From the NCBI GenBank assembly GCA_037102815.1, contig BTPP01000001.1, forward strand, positions 4,241,001 to 4,305,000: 64,000 bases of DNA. The letters are read 5' to 3'. Numbering within the stretch: the first letter of the stretch is position 1; every line of letters starts with the position of its first letter. The notes beneath the pieces are model-generated. The model ran no database searches. It saw only the letters and a program-made list of their open reading frames with translations, and had not been told where the DNA came from. Below are positions 21,125 to 34,100 of this stretch, piece by piece. The stretch is from Neurospora intermedia. Its lineage: Eukaryota > Ascomycota > Sordariomycetes > Sordariales > Sordariaceae. The translations under genes were made by a program, and so were the position numbers.

Positions 21125-23653
21125 TCAAAGGTTAGGATGAGGATTCACCAGCTCCTCCACCTTGGCAAACTGGTAGTAAAAGTCCAGACTCTGCGGATTA
21201 GCTAGCGTCCCGCTCGGCTTGACCTTGCGTCCGCACACGATGTGCTTGACGGGTAATTCAACCTTTTTGAGATTGATAGTTGTCTGTATTTCATTTTGTT
21301 CGGTTAGTTAACAAACCCCCACACAGAGAAAGGTACCTTCATGGGAAAAGAAGAGGAATAAAAACTTACCGGAATCTCAGGCGTCTCAAAAATCCATTTC
21401 GGCACATGCCTCTTACTCAGATCCTTTCCAATCGCCTCCTTGACCTCCTTCACCAGCGCCTCATCCAGCTTCTGGCCGGGCTTCATCAGCAAGAAAAGCA
21501 TCACACTCTCATCATGGTCCTTCGGCCTCCTCTGCCCTACACACAACGAGTCCTGCACGCGGTCGGCAAACCGGCGCTCAATGACACTGTAAATCTCCGC
21601 CGAACCAAACCTCACACCGGAAGGATTGAGAACCCCGTCGGCGCGACCGAGGAGGTGCAAAGATCGCGTGGTCGGGTGGATCACGCAGAAATCGCCGTGG
21701 GCCCAGACGTGCGGGAAGCGCGCAAAATAAGCAGAGTGGTAGCGCGTTCCCGGGGACGCCACCCCCCCTCCTTTCTTTTCCTGGCCTTCGGCGGGAATGG
21801 GGGGAGGATCGGCCCAGAAGAAGCAAGGCAGGTTGGGAAACGCGGTGGTGGCGACCAATTCGCCTGCTGTCCCCTCGGGCACGGGACGGCCTGGTTCGCC
21901 GTCATCCCCAACCATGGAGTCGTAGATTTCCACGGCGACGCCCAGCGAGGGACCCTGGGTGCCACCGACGTAGACGGGCGTCAGCGGGTTGCAGATGCCG
22001 AAACAGCCGGCGATGTCGGTGCCGCCTGAGATATTGGCGAGTTGCACAGAGGGCGGGAAGCCAGAGTCGTAGAACCACTCGAAGAGCTGGTCAGAGAGGA
22101 CCATCCCTGTGCATGTGACGATGCGCAGAGCTGACAGGTCGGCCATTTCACGGGGTGATTGCCCGTTTTTGGCAAATTCGAACATCCATCGGGGAGAAAT
22201 GCCTAACTTGGTAGCTCTGTGCTGGGCGGCGAGGGAAATCAAGATGGAGGAGTCGGGTTTGAATGGTGAGCCGTCGTAGATGATGGTTTTGCCGCCGTAG
22301 AGCAAGATGGCGACGTTGGAGAGGTACATGATCCAGCCCGTGGTGGTGTATTGGAGAGTTACGTCGGCGCCCGTGAGACCTTCGTGGAGCCCGCCTTCTT
22401 TGAAGTAGGAGATCATGACGCCGCCGAGGGAGTGGACGATGGCTTTGGGCGTTCCGGTGGTGCCGGAGGAGTAGCAGATTAGGTAGGGTTCGTGGAAGGG
22501 GATGCGGACGAAGTCCGGGATGGCGGGCGAGGCGCCTGCGGAAGCAATAAAGTCGTCCCAGGTGATGGCTTTTGGAACGGCCGAGATGTCGCGGGCTTCG
22601 GAGAAGCGTCGGATGGAGACGATGTTGTCAAAGTTGCTGCAGTCTTTGAGGCCCTCGACCACTTCGGCCATCTTTTCCCGGAGGTCGACGATCTTGCCGT
22701 TGTAGAGGGCTGCGTCGTCCATGAACAGCAGCTTGGGATTGACTTGCACCGTCCGCTGCAGAATACCCTTGGTGCCCATGTCGGTCGAGCTGCTGCTGAA
22801 AATGGCGCCCAACCACGAGGTGGCCAGCCAGACGAGCAGCGTGTCGATGCTGTTGGAACCCACAATGACCACAATGTCGCCCTTCTTGACTCCACGCGCC
22901 TTCATCGCAGCGGCTAGTCTCCCTGCTCGCTCGCGGAGCTCGCCGTAGGTGGCATCGCGGGTTTCGCTTGCGCCTTCACGCACCTCGGTCACGGCTACCT
23001 TGTCGTCTTCCTTCCCTACTGTGGATCGGGTTTGACTTGAAGAGCTGTCCCTGGGTCGGGAGTAGAGTACGTTCTCGGCGTAGCTGAGCTTGACGCCCTC
23101 GAACCAGATGGGAACGGCGTCAATGGGGGCGGATTCGTCGACTACTCTGCTGTAGGTGCCTTCGTGGATATAGTTGGCTTCCTCCCAGACGTCTGCCCAG
23201 AATTGGGAGCGGTTTCGGAGGGAATATTCATGAAGCTCCGAGAAGGTCTAAATAGGAATATTGTTAACATACCTACCGGGGTACAATGGGTCAAATGGCG
23301 GACAGGGATGGAATACTGACCTTCATGTCAAGTCCATGTCGCTTGTTCACATTCTGCAAGAACCGCCACATCGGCGTGCTCTCTGGGTCCGGGTGCTCCC
23401 AAAGTTTCCTCGGGATCACGTCTGGACGCATGATGATTTCGTTGATTTCGTCTTCCAGTATGTCCTCCTCGACTTTTGAGTTTGTGTTGGTTTCTGTGCT
23501 GAGGACTTCCGTAACAACTTCTGTAACCCCTGTAACCCCTGTAACTTCAGTGTTAACTTCCATCTTGACATCCGCAGAGTTCATCATGGCAGTAGGACCT
23601 GTCGCAGCCGACGACGACAATGCCGATAACGGCAATTCCGCTGCCACCGACAT
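21125..23653 (-). CDS. acetoacetyl-CoA synthetase
   Basis: Three minus-strand exons (23653-23321, 23247-21370, 21283-21125) give 789 residues; the introns are 73 and 86 nt, both phase 0. The protein is an ANL-superfamily adenylate-forming enzyme. The N-terminal acetyl-CoA-synthetase cap is at about 82-150 (PRKLWEHPDPESTPMWRFL, then FWADVWEEANYIHEGTYS). The P-loop YSSGTTGTPKAIVHS lies near residue 370, followed by TTGWIMYL, ANISGGTDIAGCF, AHGDFCV, LGRADGVLNPSGVRFGSAEIY and the C-terminal VCGRKVKPSGTLANP. The ISGGTDI and SGVRFG motifs and VELPVKHIVCGRKVK are characteristic of acetoacetate-CoA ligase. It activates acetoacetate with ATP in the cytosol for sterol and lipid synthesis or ketone-body use. 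About 60 N-terminal residues are an extra low-complexity region with VTGVTGVTEVVTEV repeats, so a downstream start cannot be excluded, though no ATG is better placed. The gene converges with APC6. Confidence 0.93.
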
Positions 23654-24247
23654 CTTTTGGTAAATGGTATCGAAGGCAAAATATGTTATGAAAGGGGGAA
23701 AAAGAGAGAACAGAAAAAAACAAAATCACTTGGAAGGAATCTCTTACCAAAGTAGGGGAACCGGACGGTTGTCGTCCTCAACTATATATCCACTTTCCAC
23801 TTTTCCTTAGCCAACAAACTCTGGACTGTTTCTGGCCCACAGTCAAACAATCCAAGTCGTCCAAGTCGTCCAAGTCGACCAAACAATGCGGCGAAACAGT
23901 CAGCTAGGTTAGCTCGTTAGCTACCTAGTTCGTTTCAACCTCCTTCACCGCGACACGCGCCAAATGCGATGACGAACGTCGATCAGTAGTAGTAGTATTG
24001 GTTTGTATATAGTGTGGAATGCAGGTACTCTGGTGCCCGTGATTTGAGACCGCTTTTTCGACGTAGGTGAGGAACCAACAAGCCAATGGCAAAGTGTGTG
24101 GTGGAGGACATAATTGGTGAGCTGGTGTCTTGTGAGAGGCTCCGTCCCTTCTCTGCTGGAGTTTCTGCGAGGTCAAGTGGAAGTCCTGGCTGAGTGACGG
24201 TCCAGTCCTGCGGGTGCCTCTGAGTAAAAGAGGTCAATCGTTCCCAA
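23654..24247. other. upstream region of acetoacetyl-CoA synthetase gene
   Basis: No gene is supported. The part near the start should be the promoter of the minus-strand synthetase gene. A short direct repeat (CCAAGTCGT copies) occurs at 23851-23879. Confidence 0.5.
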
Positions 24248-24438
24248 TCCCTTTAACGGTGAAAATTATACATTTTAGCGCCGCAGGGATTAACAGCCAA
24301 TCGGTTTTCTGAATCACCTGCAGGATACCTTTTTGCCCATGCAGCTACCTCGATACCACCAATTCTCTAACCACGTAGCAAGTATACTCGGTACCCTGTG
24401 GGGGCCGCTAAAATGTATAATTTTCACCGTTAAAGGGA
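24248..24438. mobile_element. 191-bp MITE-like element with 33-bp inverted repeats
   Basis: The left end, 24248-24280, begins TCCCTTTAACGGTGAAAA and the right end, 24406-24438, is its perfect reverse complement over 33 bases. The 125-bp interior has no coding sign. This is the structure of a miniature inverted-repeat transposable element or another small non-autonomous DNA transposon. The outermost T and A may be part of a TA duplication. It lies in the spacer between the acetoacetyl-CoA synthetase and Tra1 genes. Family not recognised. Confidence 0.85.
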
Positions 24439-25130
24439 TGGCTGCTAATGCGGGGAACCGGGGAACCGTTTACCGCTTTTAGCTTGGTACTTAGTGCGGC
24501 TGGAAAGCGCTGATCCCCTCGGACTGCTGGCAAGTTCCCGAAAGTATCACCGACTGCCCGCCCTGGTTGGGCCTCGGCTCGGGAAGCTTATGTACTTGGT
24601 GCTCTGTTTGTTTGCTTCTACTGTGCTGAACTGTGTGCATGCAGAACGAACTTCCACTTGGTTGGAATCGGGGTCAGGGGGTGGTGCCATTGCTCCAAAC
24701 TCCGATATCTCCAACTCCGTGATGTGGCTGTGTCGGGGTTTGGGATGAAGCGAGCAAACATAAGATTCAATCTGTTATTCACCTCCATGTTGCACCGACG
24801 AGCTCATCGAGGATAACCTCAAGCCACGTCAACTTTATTTCACAGTCTCACAAGCCCAACCATTTCATGAACAGCCCGTAGGCCTTGTGTATCTAAATCA
24901 TTGCTGCTAACTGATCACTTTTTTACTCCTCTCAACACCAAGAACAATGCAAACTTGCGCTCCATACAATAACCGTCATGAATGCAGATACAACCCATCA
25001 TTACCACATACACCCTATGCGCTGTCCTCCTTTCCTAGCATACAAACTCCAAAGCTCCTGTAAAATCTGTTCCTCATGTTGAAACACAATTCCAGCGACT
25101 CAAACTACCATGCAAACCTCCACCCCTCCA
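24439..25130. other. intergenic, 3' region of Tra1 gene
   Basis: No gene is supported; an 84-codon open frame at 24494-24748 lacks family features. The right part is the 3' untranslated region of the minus-strand Tra1 gene. Confidence 0.5.
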
Positions 25131-28100
25131 TTACAGATACGGCATCCACAACGCCTCACACTGCGCCAAATTCAACGGACTAACCGCCTTCGCAATCAGA
25201 TCAATGATCGTCTGATACGCCGGCAAGTTACCCGCCGGCGCCTGAGCCAGCGATGCCGCCCGCTTGACAATCATTTCGCTGTTCGCCTGCACCGTCTCTC
25301 TCAGCTGATTGTCCGACAGGTTCAGCGGCCTGTGACTGCTCGTGAACCAAAAGATCATCTCATCACGGACAAACAGCGTCAGCGCGTGCTCGAGCTGGAA
25401 CTCCGGGTCCGTCAGGCAGCGCGCGATCGCCATCATGGAAACGGTAAAGATACCCTCGAGCGCGAGCGGGCCCATGAGCGTCTGAAGGTTGGGCGTGAGA
25501 CGGAAGGGCACCGGCTCCGTGTTGCTGAAGTAGGGCTTGTTGGCCGCCATGAGAGCCGTGAGCTCCGAGCCCCAGATATTACCTGAGCCGCGCGCGATGT
25601 TGAACTTGTGCGGGTACCGCTTGTCGATATGCAAGATGTATGTCATGAACGTGAGCGCAGCGAGCTGGTATGAGAAGCGACGCCTGAAGAGCCAGAACTC
25701 GGCAAAGTCGGGGAAGATAGCCTGGAAATACTGCAGCACCAGTGTGTGCGGCACCCACTTCTCCTGAATTGCGTTGAGCACTTCAAGACGAGCCGCCGCG
25801 TTCTGCCCCTGTTCAGATAGCTTCTGTATCGACATGTCAGTATTGTTGCTCCGACTTGTCCTATCCGTTGGGACCATGCTACTACTTACCGCGTTCGGCA
25901 GCTTTCCATCCATGAGCCCGCGCAGTTTCTCCATCGTGAAGAGGAATGGCTCATCCTTGTGCACACCCGACCTACGGCAATGGTCCTCGTAAATGCCCTG
26001 GAGAGTGATGTACGACGTATCCTCTTGAATAATCCTGATATGAGGTGCAAGAGGTACCATCAAGGGCAGTGTGAACTGGAGATCACGCCTGCGACTCTCC
26101 TTCTTGTGGCTCAAGGTCTGATTGAGCTGTCTGAAGAGCTGAAGAAGACGCTCTTCGCGACGAGACTGTCGCGCCGCAGGATGCTGAACAGCAAACGAGT
26201 GAACGCTACCATCGTGGCCGCGGATCTTCAGTCGGCGATGTGACACATTGGAAGTGCGGACGAGATCAACATTGGGCAGGAACCTGTCGATACGGATAAA
26301 GTCCTGGTTCTTGTCCTTATGCTGCAAGTATTGACCCGGAATCTCGACCTCGTCGAACTTCTGATACCGGAACTCGCTGAGATGCGGCGTATAGTGAGAG
26401 AAGTTCTCCAAAGGCATGCTTGTGCGACGGCGATCCAGCTTCTCTTCAAACTTGTCGCGCCATTTCCGGAGTTTGTGGATATACTCATACATGGTGGGTT
26501 TGGCCTTAACAAACTCTTGTTCAAATGTACCTCGGATGTGAGTCGGCAGTATCGTCTCAGCAAAACGTGTTATATTTGCCTCGGTTGCGACTGGAAGCTT
26601 GACGTCTCTGGCATACGAAGTCGGCATACGACTGACATATGACAGGCCGTCGTTAAGGAGTGCAACAATGAGTCTGTAAGCGTCTTCGTCAGGTGGGCAC
26701 TTGAAATGCTTCTGAATCTGATCCACCATGGTCTCCATGGACAGCGCCAGGAGCGGGAACGCCGTCTTCAACATGCTCATGATCTCATCGGTAAGTTCCC
26801 AAGGTGGCCTCTTCTGGACGGCCTGTGGCTGCGCACCAGGGACTGCACCCGCAGCGTGATGGCCTGCCGCGACTTGAGCAGGGTTTGGAGGAGGAACGCT
26901 GCCTTGACCAGGTGCCACAGGAACACCATTGACTGCACCCTCAGCCTTGACTTCAGGCTTGACCTGTCCAGCAGCATCGCCAGTAGCGGTGGCAGGTCGT
27001 GAGTCACCTTCGGGCTTGGGAGTAGCCGTAGCCGTAGCAGCAGGAGTAGGCTGGCCCGGAGTAGCACTTGCCCTGTTGGCGTTTGCGGCTGCGCTTTGAG
27101 CTCGTTGCTGCTGTTGCTGTCTCAGACGCTCCTTATTCTCCTGAGCCTTCTTGATTTGCAGCATGTCTTCGCGGCTGGTTCGGAGCAGGAAGTAAAGCGC
27201 CTGAGGGTAGCTTTTAGCAATCTTGCTCAGGACGACCTGGAGTCTCGGTGCCTCCTTATGATTGAGTCCGGTGAGCAGCTGAGGGATGTACGTAATCCAA
27301 TACCATGTCGGTGTCTCGCCCTTAAAGTCGTCGAACCCGCTCGAGATGGTGTTGTTGGCGTCATCGAGACTCAAAAGCCACAGAATCCGTGCAATGAGCT
27401 TCCGCGACTTGTGATTTTTGTAGCTTGACACAGCTTGCAGGTAGCATGTAAGGGCCTGCTTGGCGGCAAGCACATCAGCCGGGTTCTCCCTGAACTTTCT
27501 GTCGTTGAAGTAGCCCCATTCTGCCCACGCCTTAGGGGCCGAGATGTCGTGCGAAAGTGCCATGCCATAAGCTGTATCAACCTCGTCTTTTTGACCAAGC
27601 TTCTCCAGGAACATGCCCTTGAGGGTGAAGAATTCGGCCTTTTGCTGACCTGTAAAGTAGCCGAGATTGGTGTTGTTAATGACCTCCAGCCCGTTTTGCA
27701 GCTCTTCTGGGTTCTGATAGTGGCACTTGGCCTGCTCCCTCAGCTTGAGGAAGGCCTCTTGAATCTCGATGTTCGGCAAGGTGTAGATGCGGCTGAGTTG
27801 GTTGATGCACACTTCGTGGAGGCCATGCTTGCGGGCAACGTGCGCGAATCTATTAATGATCCAAGCAGTTTCGTGGAACCCACGGTACGCGAACGAAGCA
27901 CCACCAGCGCTTTGTCCTCCTTGTTGCGGCAAAAGTTGAAGATATGTGTTGTTGATGAGACCAAAGACGTGTTGTCTCCATGTGACCAGGTCTTGCCATG
28001 CGACAATATCATCCCACGTATTGGGAAGACGATCCCGCCATGAGCCGAGAAGCAGCTTAAGCTCACCGGATCGCGCATCGAGGTTGTTCGAGTTGGTTGC

Positions 28101-31100
28101 GGAAAGACTCTGGCAGATCACACTAGCATCATGAAGCTCAACCAACTGCTGGAAGTTTTGCAAGATCGGGATGTGCGCTGTGGTGAGACGCTTAGGAAGG
28201 TGGTGCCATTTCCGGATGGAAAGTTGGATCGCCTCGTCAACAACGCGGTTGAAGTCCTGAAGACTCTCCTGCTTGTTGTGATATTTTAGCAACGACATGA
28301 AGGCCTGGAAAAAGCTTCTGCGCGGGGTAGGCGCATCCATCAGGCCCTTGATGTGATTGTCCAGTTGCTCCCTGTTCTCTTGGTTTTGCCAGTACTCAGT
28401 GTTGCGCCAGATAGACTCCAACAGCAGGTCTTGCATATTCTCATGCTTAGCGAACTCCTGGAGAATGTCCCATTGCTGGAGCTTCTGGGCGCAAAGAACC
28501 CAGTGATCCTCCCACAACATGTATTCGCCCTCGGAGAAAGGAATGACGCCCGTCCGCGCTTTTATCTGGGCTGCTTCGTACATCTTTTGGGCTTTGTCCC
28601 ACATGCCATTCTGCTCGTACGATAGCGCTGCGTTGGTCTCGACAAACTGGCACCGACGACGCCATGTCCCGAAGAAAAGATCTTCCTCACCAAGAGATGC
28701 ATATAGATCCACCAACGCGTCGAGGTTGCTTTCTTTGACGATCGCTGAGTCGTCTCCCGGCTTGATGGCAGCGGTCTCCAACTGGCAGAGAGCTGTATAC
28801 CATGCGTCAAAGGTTTTAGCCTCAAACTTGAGAACATGGGGTGGTAGCCTGCACTCTGGGAAAGCTTTGGCTGCTCCAGCTAGAAGGGACTGAACCACGT
28901 TTGGCCGCTTGTCCATCTGTCTAGAATGGTAATCCTTGGTGAGAAGGGTGACAAGACCACGCTGAAGCTCAGGTCTATCCTCCTTCAAAGTCGCGGACCA
29001 GAACATTGGGAAAAGAACAACCCAGATATCATTGGACAGATTGTTATCGATATGTTGCAGCTGGGTCAAAGGCTCAAGGATGTCTCGCGCCTTGATGTCC
29101 CCAAGCTCGGCAATAAAGCGGCGATGGCTAGCCATGAACGCCTCGTATTTATCATCACTGATCAAGGCTGGTTCTCTGGTATCTTTGGCATAGCTTCCAA
29201 TGAGTTGAGAGGCTGACAAGGTACGGAAATCGTCCTGGTGTAGCTGAATGGGAAGATTCATATCCACTCCTCCGAAAAGAAGCTGGATTGCCTGCGCCAG
29301 CCAGAACGAATCGGCTAGCGTGTCCCAGTTCTGAGACAAAATAACATATGCCAACCTAGCACTGGCAGTCCTGGAGAGACTCTTATCGAAGATGGCCATG
29401 AAGCGGGTGCGCATATCCACATCCTGAGCTCTCGTTCCTATAAGGAACGCATGCTCCATACGCACAGTGAGTTCAGTCCGTGTGATTTTGGGGTCCTCAT
29501 AAATGCGTAGAACAAGGTTGAGGAACTTCATGAGCATGGTTGGATCTTGCCTGTGCTCAAACGTGATCATCTTGGAAAGAACGGCCGTCTTTTCCTTCAG
29601 AGTTGGCCACGTTCCCTCAGAGCGGAATACCCATCCCTCAACCATGTCAAGGATCTTCTCACATAGAGCGGTGTGCAGTGACTTTTCCACAATAGTGGCG
29701 AGCACGCTCAGGAAAGGTCTCCTGTTGTCCCCGAGAATGTCCATACGAAGGGACACAGTCTCAATGGCCTTGATGATCAGCCCAGTCTGTATCTCAAGGT
29801 CGTAGGCATTCATTTCGGTTGCAGCATTGGCATTGTCTGGCTGTGGTCGGGGGATGCCACCCTGTGCCAACGCCGCATAGTGGGAGACGTGGTCTCTAGC
29901 CAACTTGGACTGAAGCGACTTCATGATTGCAGGAATATGCTGGTCGATAGCTGTAGGACGGCGGCGACCCAATGACCATAAAATGTTGATACCAGAAACG
30001 TAATTTGCCGCAGCCATACTCTCCGTGGCAATGCCGGACAAGAACGTGACAACCTCCGAAGTTGGCGCTTCTGTTTCGCCCTCAGCATCAGCATCCTCCA
30101 TGGGCACATCTTCTGGGACCGCGTCGAGGATTCGCTTGATGATCGGTCGGACCTCTCGGTCACCATCACATTGCTTATCAGCCGTGTGGAGGCAGTCCTG
30201 AATCTCTGGGTTGTCTGATTTCAAGCACTTCTCCAAAATCTTTTGGATGTGACTCATATTCTTGACAACCCATTCGTCGGACTTGAAGTGAAGAATGATG
30301 CGGATGACCTGAAGGGTGTTGATAATGTTGGTAAGGAACTTGTCATCGGCCTTCTCCTTGTCGGACGGTTCATTGGACAATGTGAGAGAGGCCTTCTCGC
30401 TGGTCAGGACAATATCAGTGACGTTTTGGAAAAGGTCCAGATCAAGATCACCCCAATATTGCGGCTGAAGAAGGTTGTAGAGAAGTGCCATCGCCTTCTT
30501 GCAGAGTTCACCAGAAGGCGCCGCCAAAGCCGGGACAGCCGTGGCGGGTGTGTCCCGCGCCTTCGCTGAAGGGAGCTGATAACGCTCATTCAACTGAGCG
30601 ATGAACTCCACCAAATACTTGATCATCTTCTGGCGGCCCATAGCCGGGATTTCGAATTCAGGTCTCTCGCTTTGTCTGGCAGAGGCCGGCGAAACGGACT
30701 GCTGCTCATCGAGTTTTCTCTTCTTGGCATTGGGAGACTCAGAGACAGAGCGAACAGGTTCTGACCGCTTGCCTTCGACACGACGCTGCTCCCATTGCCA
30801 AATCAGCGTCATCATGTTCAGCACCAGCTTCTTACTCTCGTTAGACGGATTGGGAGGCGCGGCGACCTTGCGAAGGCAGGTAATGATGAGCATGGCGAAT
30901 TTATCGCGGGAGTCATAAAACAAGTCCGGATGCCTGACGAGGAAGTGGAAGATACTAGTCATCTGCTGGACGTTTTGACTTTCTTCCGCCAAGATTCGGC
31001 GAGGCGCAACAGCCCACACTGCATTCCGGTCGCCGGGCGCGGTGTTGCATCTCTTGGGCATCACGGGCGCCATCAGCTCAAGGGCTTGAGTGACCAAGGT

Positions 31101-34100
31101 CCTGCCTTCATTCTGGTTGGTCTTGAGGAGCGAGAAGTAGATCTGCGACACGATCTTGGCAGGAGTTTCGTAGTGAGCAATGAAGTACCCAATCACCACA
31201 TAAGCAGCGTGCTTGTTGATAACGTCGTCAAGCCTGATGTACGTCCACCCAAACTTAATGAAGTCCTTGCGCGCATCTTGCAGTATGGCGTGGTGATACT
31301 TGACCAGCATGGCCGAGAGCTGGAGCACTTCCATTCTGGTGTGGTCAATATGCGGCTGCGAAAGATCGTCGTGAGGATCCGCCAGGTTCACCTTCCAAAT
31401 CTTGGTGTTAATGGACTCAATAACCGCCCGATCAAGGAACCGTTGACCACCCTTGGTCGGTTCACCACGATTCCAGTGACGCATCACATCCATCGCTACA
31501 ATGGGGTTGACAATATTGTGCAGCAGATACCACTTCATGCGTTGACTGGCACCCCTTCCAGCATATATCTCCAGACAGCGAAGCACGGTTGTACGCCAGA
31601 AATCAATAGAGTCGCTAGATATGATATTCTTGTAGAGATAGGAGAGCATGGTCTGCGTCTCTCGGAAATCATCTGAAGTGATCGACTCAATGAGACTGAG
31701 AAGGGGTTCGATGTCCTTCGGATTGCGCTCTAGGGATTTGGTCAAGATGACCATGAGCTGTTCGGATGCCTGATCCGCAGCAAGGCGAACATTTGCGGGG
31801 AGCTTGTTCATCTTGAGGTTCTGCTCAAGCTCCTTGCCAACTGTCTTTAGCCACTCAATGTGCTCTCTGTTCTCCATCCAACCTAGCGAGTCGGAGTTTT
31901 GGCATAGGGCTTCGAGGATGTTGATTGTGTTGACAATAGCAGCAAACTTGGTCTCCTTGTTCTGGTTGACAACGTCGCTACAGGCCTTGACAAGAGCCTC
32001 CACGTTTTTGACACCGTGGTCCCTAAGTGGTTGGCTTTCAGGATCCCGCAATGCCTGGGCCAGGAAGCGGCCGTACCTTAGCTGATCAATCCTGCTAAAT
32101 GTAAACTCCCAGATATCAGGAGGATATCGGTTTAGATACTTGTAGAGGGGTTTGCGGAAGGGGCTGTGGTGAGTCCGCCTTAGCTTTTCCTCCAGCTCCA
32201 AAACGCTCTCGATGACACGCTCTTTGAATTGCTTAGCCCCATCGGGGAGCAGGTGAAATATGTTGAAGACCGACGCAATGACCTTGATTGAGGCGTGCTG
32301 TTCAAAGAAAGTGAACGATATCTGTTGGAGAAGGTTGGGGTCTGCGATGACTTTGATATGGTCCAGCAAGCGAGCACCTATCTCCACCTTAAAGTATGTG
32401 GTCAAAAGTCGCAGCAGCCGAGCCAAATTTTCCAAGCTGTGGGCGGTGAGGCGTTTAGCATCCGAAAGACTCTGTAGGACCGGCCTAAGACCCGACTGCA
32501 ATAGATCTTTAGGCAGCTTGCTGGTATGTGACAGAACCGATTTCAAAGCGTCGTTCGCTGCTTCAATAGTCGGTGCTTGCTCCGAGTAAAGGCACTTGAA
32601 GAACACCCCGACAATCTTGGCACGCGTAGCATTGCCGGATCCTTTCATGAACTCCTCAAAGCCCATGGCTGTGCTGAGAAGCTTGATGCACGACACGCGA
32701 AGATTGACAATGTGCTCCCGAGTTCTGAACTCCTGATTCTTACCGGCTAGAGACTCGTCCGAAGCGTCAGCAAGTGCAAGTGACTCCATAAGCAACCTAT
32801 GCAGGTGCTCGTCAAATGTGACAAAGTCAGGCTTCAAGGACATATAGTACGTAACGGCATCAATGAAGCCGATCTGAATACCAAATGCCAAAGCACGCAG
32901 AGGTTTGGCGAAAATAGGCTGGAGAAGCTGCTTCCGGTGGGGTTCAAGGAGCTCCCAGACTTCGGCCCCTGTTGCTTTCGCGATCAGCTCAATAGACCTC
33001 TTGGCAGTGCTGCGGACGTGTCTGTTCATATGAGACAATTCGCCGTTGAGCATCATGCAAATTTGAGCAAGACGAGACTGCTTCTGAGGCTGCGGTTGTC
33101 CCGGCTGCTGAGGTGCTGGCTGCGCAGGCAAGCAATCCTCTTTCTTGGCATTCTTGGTAAGACGCTGCAAAAGGATCTCGAGCGTCACCTGTGCGGATCG
33201 TCTGGTTTTCTCGGGGAGGTCCTGGGGCATGTCTTTGATGACATACATCAGCGCTCTGACAAACTCGATCTGCTTGGTAGCAACCCAAGAGTCGCCGAGG
33301 TCGACGTTCGTCAGCAGGATCTTGATACCCAAGGTACCGCCGGCTTTGGTGAACCATTCCTCCTCGTAACAACCGTGACAGAAAGTGTTCGCCAAGCTAT
33401 TAAAGTAGGCAAGCCTTGAGACATGGCTTGAGGACCCAAAGATGGTGGCCGCGGAATCATAGACCTCTTGAATGACCCGCTCAGCGCCTTCTCGTACCTC
33501 TGGTTTCTCGGAAGCGAGCGACTCTAGAAGGGCATCCGACAGAATTCGCGTGTCAACAAAGAGTGGACCAGCCCCCGAATCGACATTGAAGGGGGTGATG
33601 GACCTCTTCGAGTCAACCCATGCACGGCCAACCTCGATAATGGTAAAATGCCGGGCGAGGTTCAAGAGGAATTCATCAACCTCAGGCTTGAACTCTGGTA
33701 GCGAGAGTGCAAACATGAGCGCCTTGATCAACCTCTTCAGCTCTCCCTCATCCTCGTTTTTCTTGGCGATGGAGCGATCACGGTCGGAACCTTCAAAGGC
33801 GGAGATATCGATATCCTTTCTCCTGTTGATAAGATCCTGTGCTTGGAGTCGAAGAAGGCGAGGGAGATCTTCAGGCAGATTGTCAAATCCCACCCGCAGT
33901 TTCACCTGGGTCTTGATGAAATGGAGTGCTTGCCTCTTGTAGTAGGCGTCCTGCTGCTTGGTAGGTGCAGCCGACACTCCCTTCATGAACCGCGGCACCT
34001 CCATCAACTTTTGGATTGCCAGATCGACGCCATAATGTGCTGGGAATGCTCTGTCAATCTTTGAGCCAATCAGACGTATGTCGAAACTGGCCACATCATC

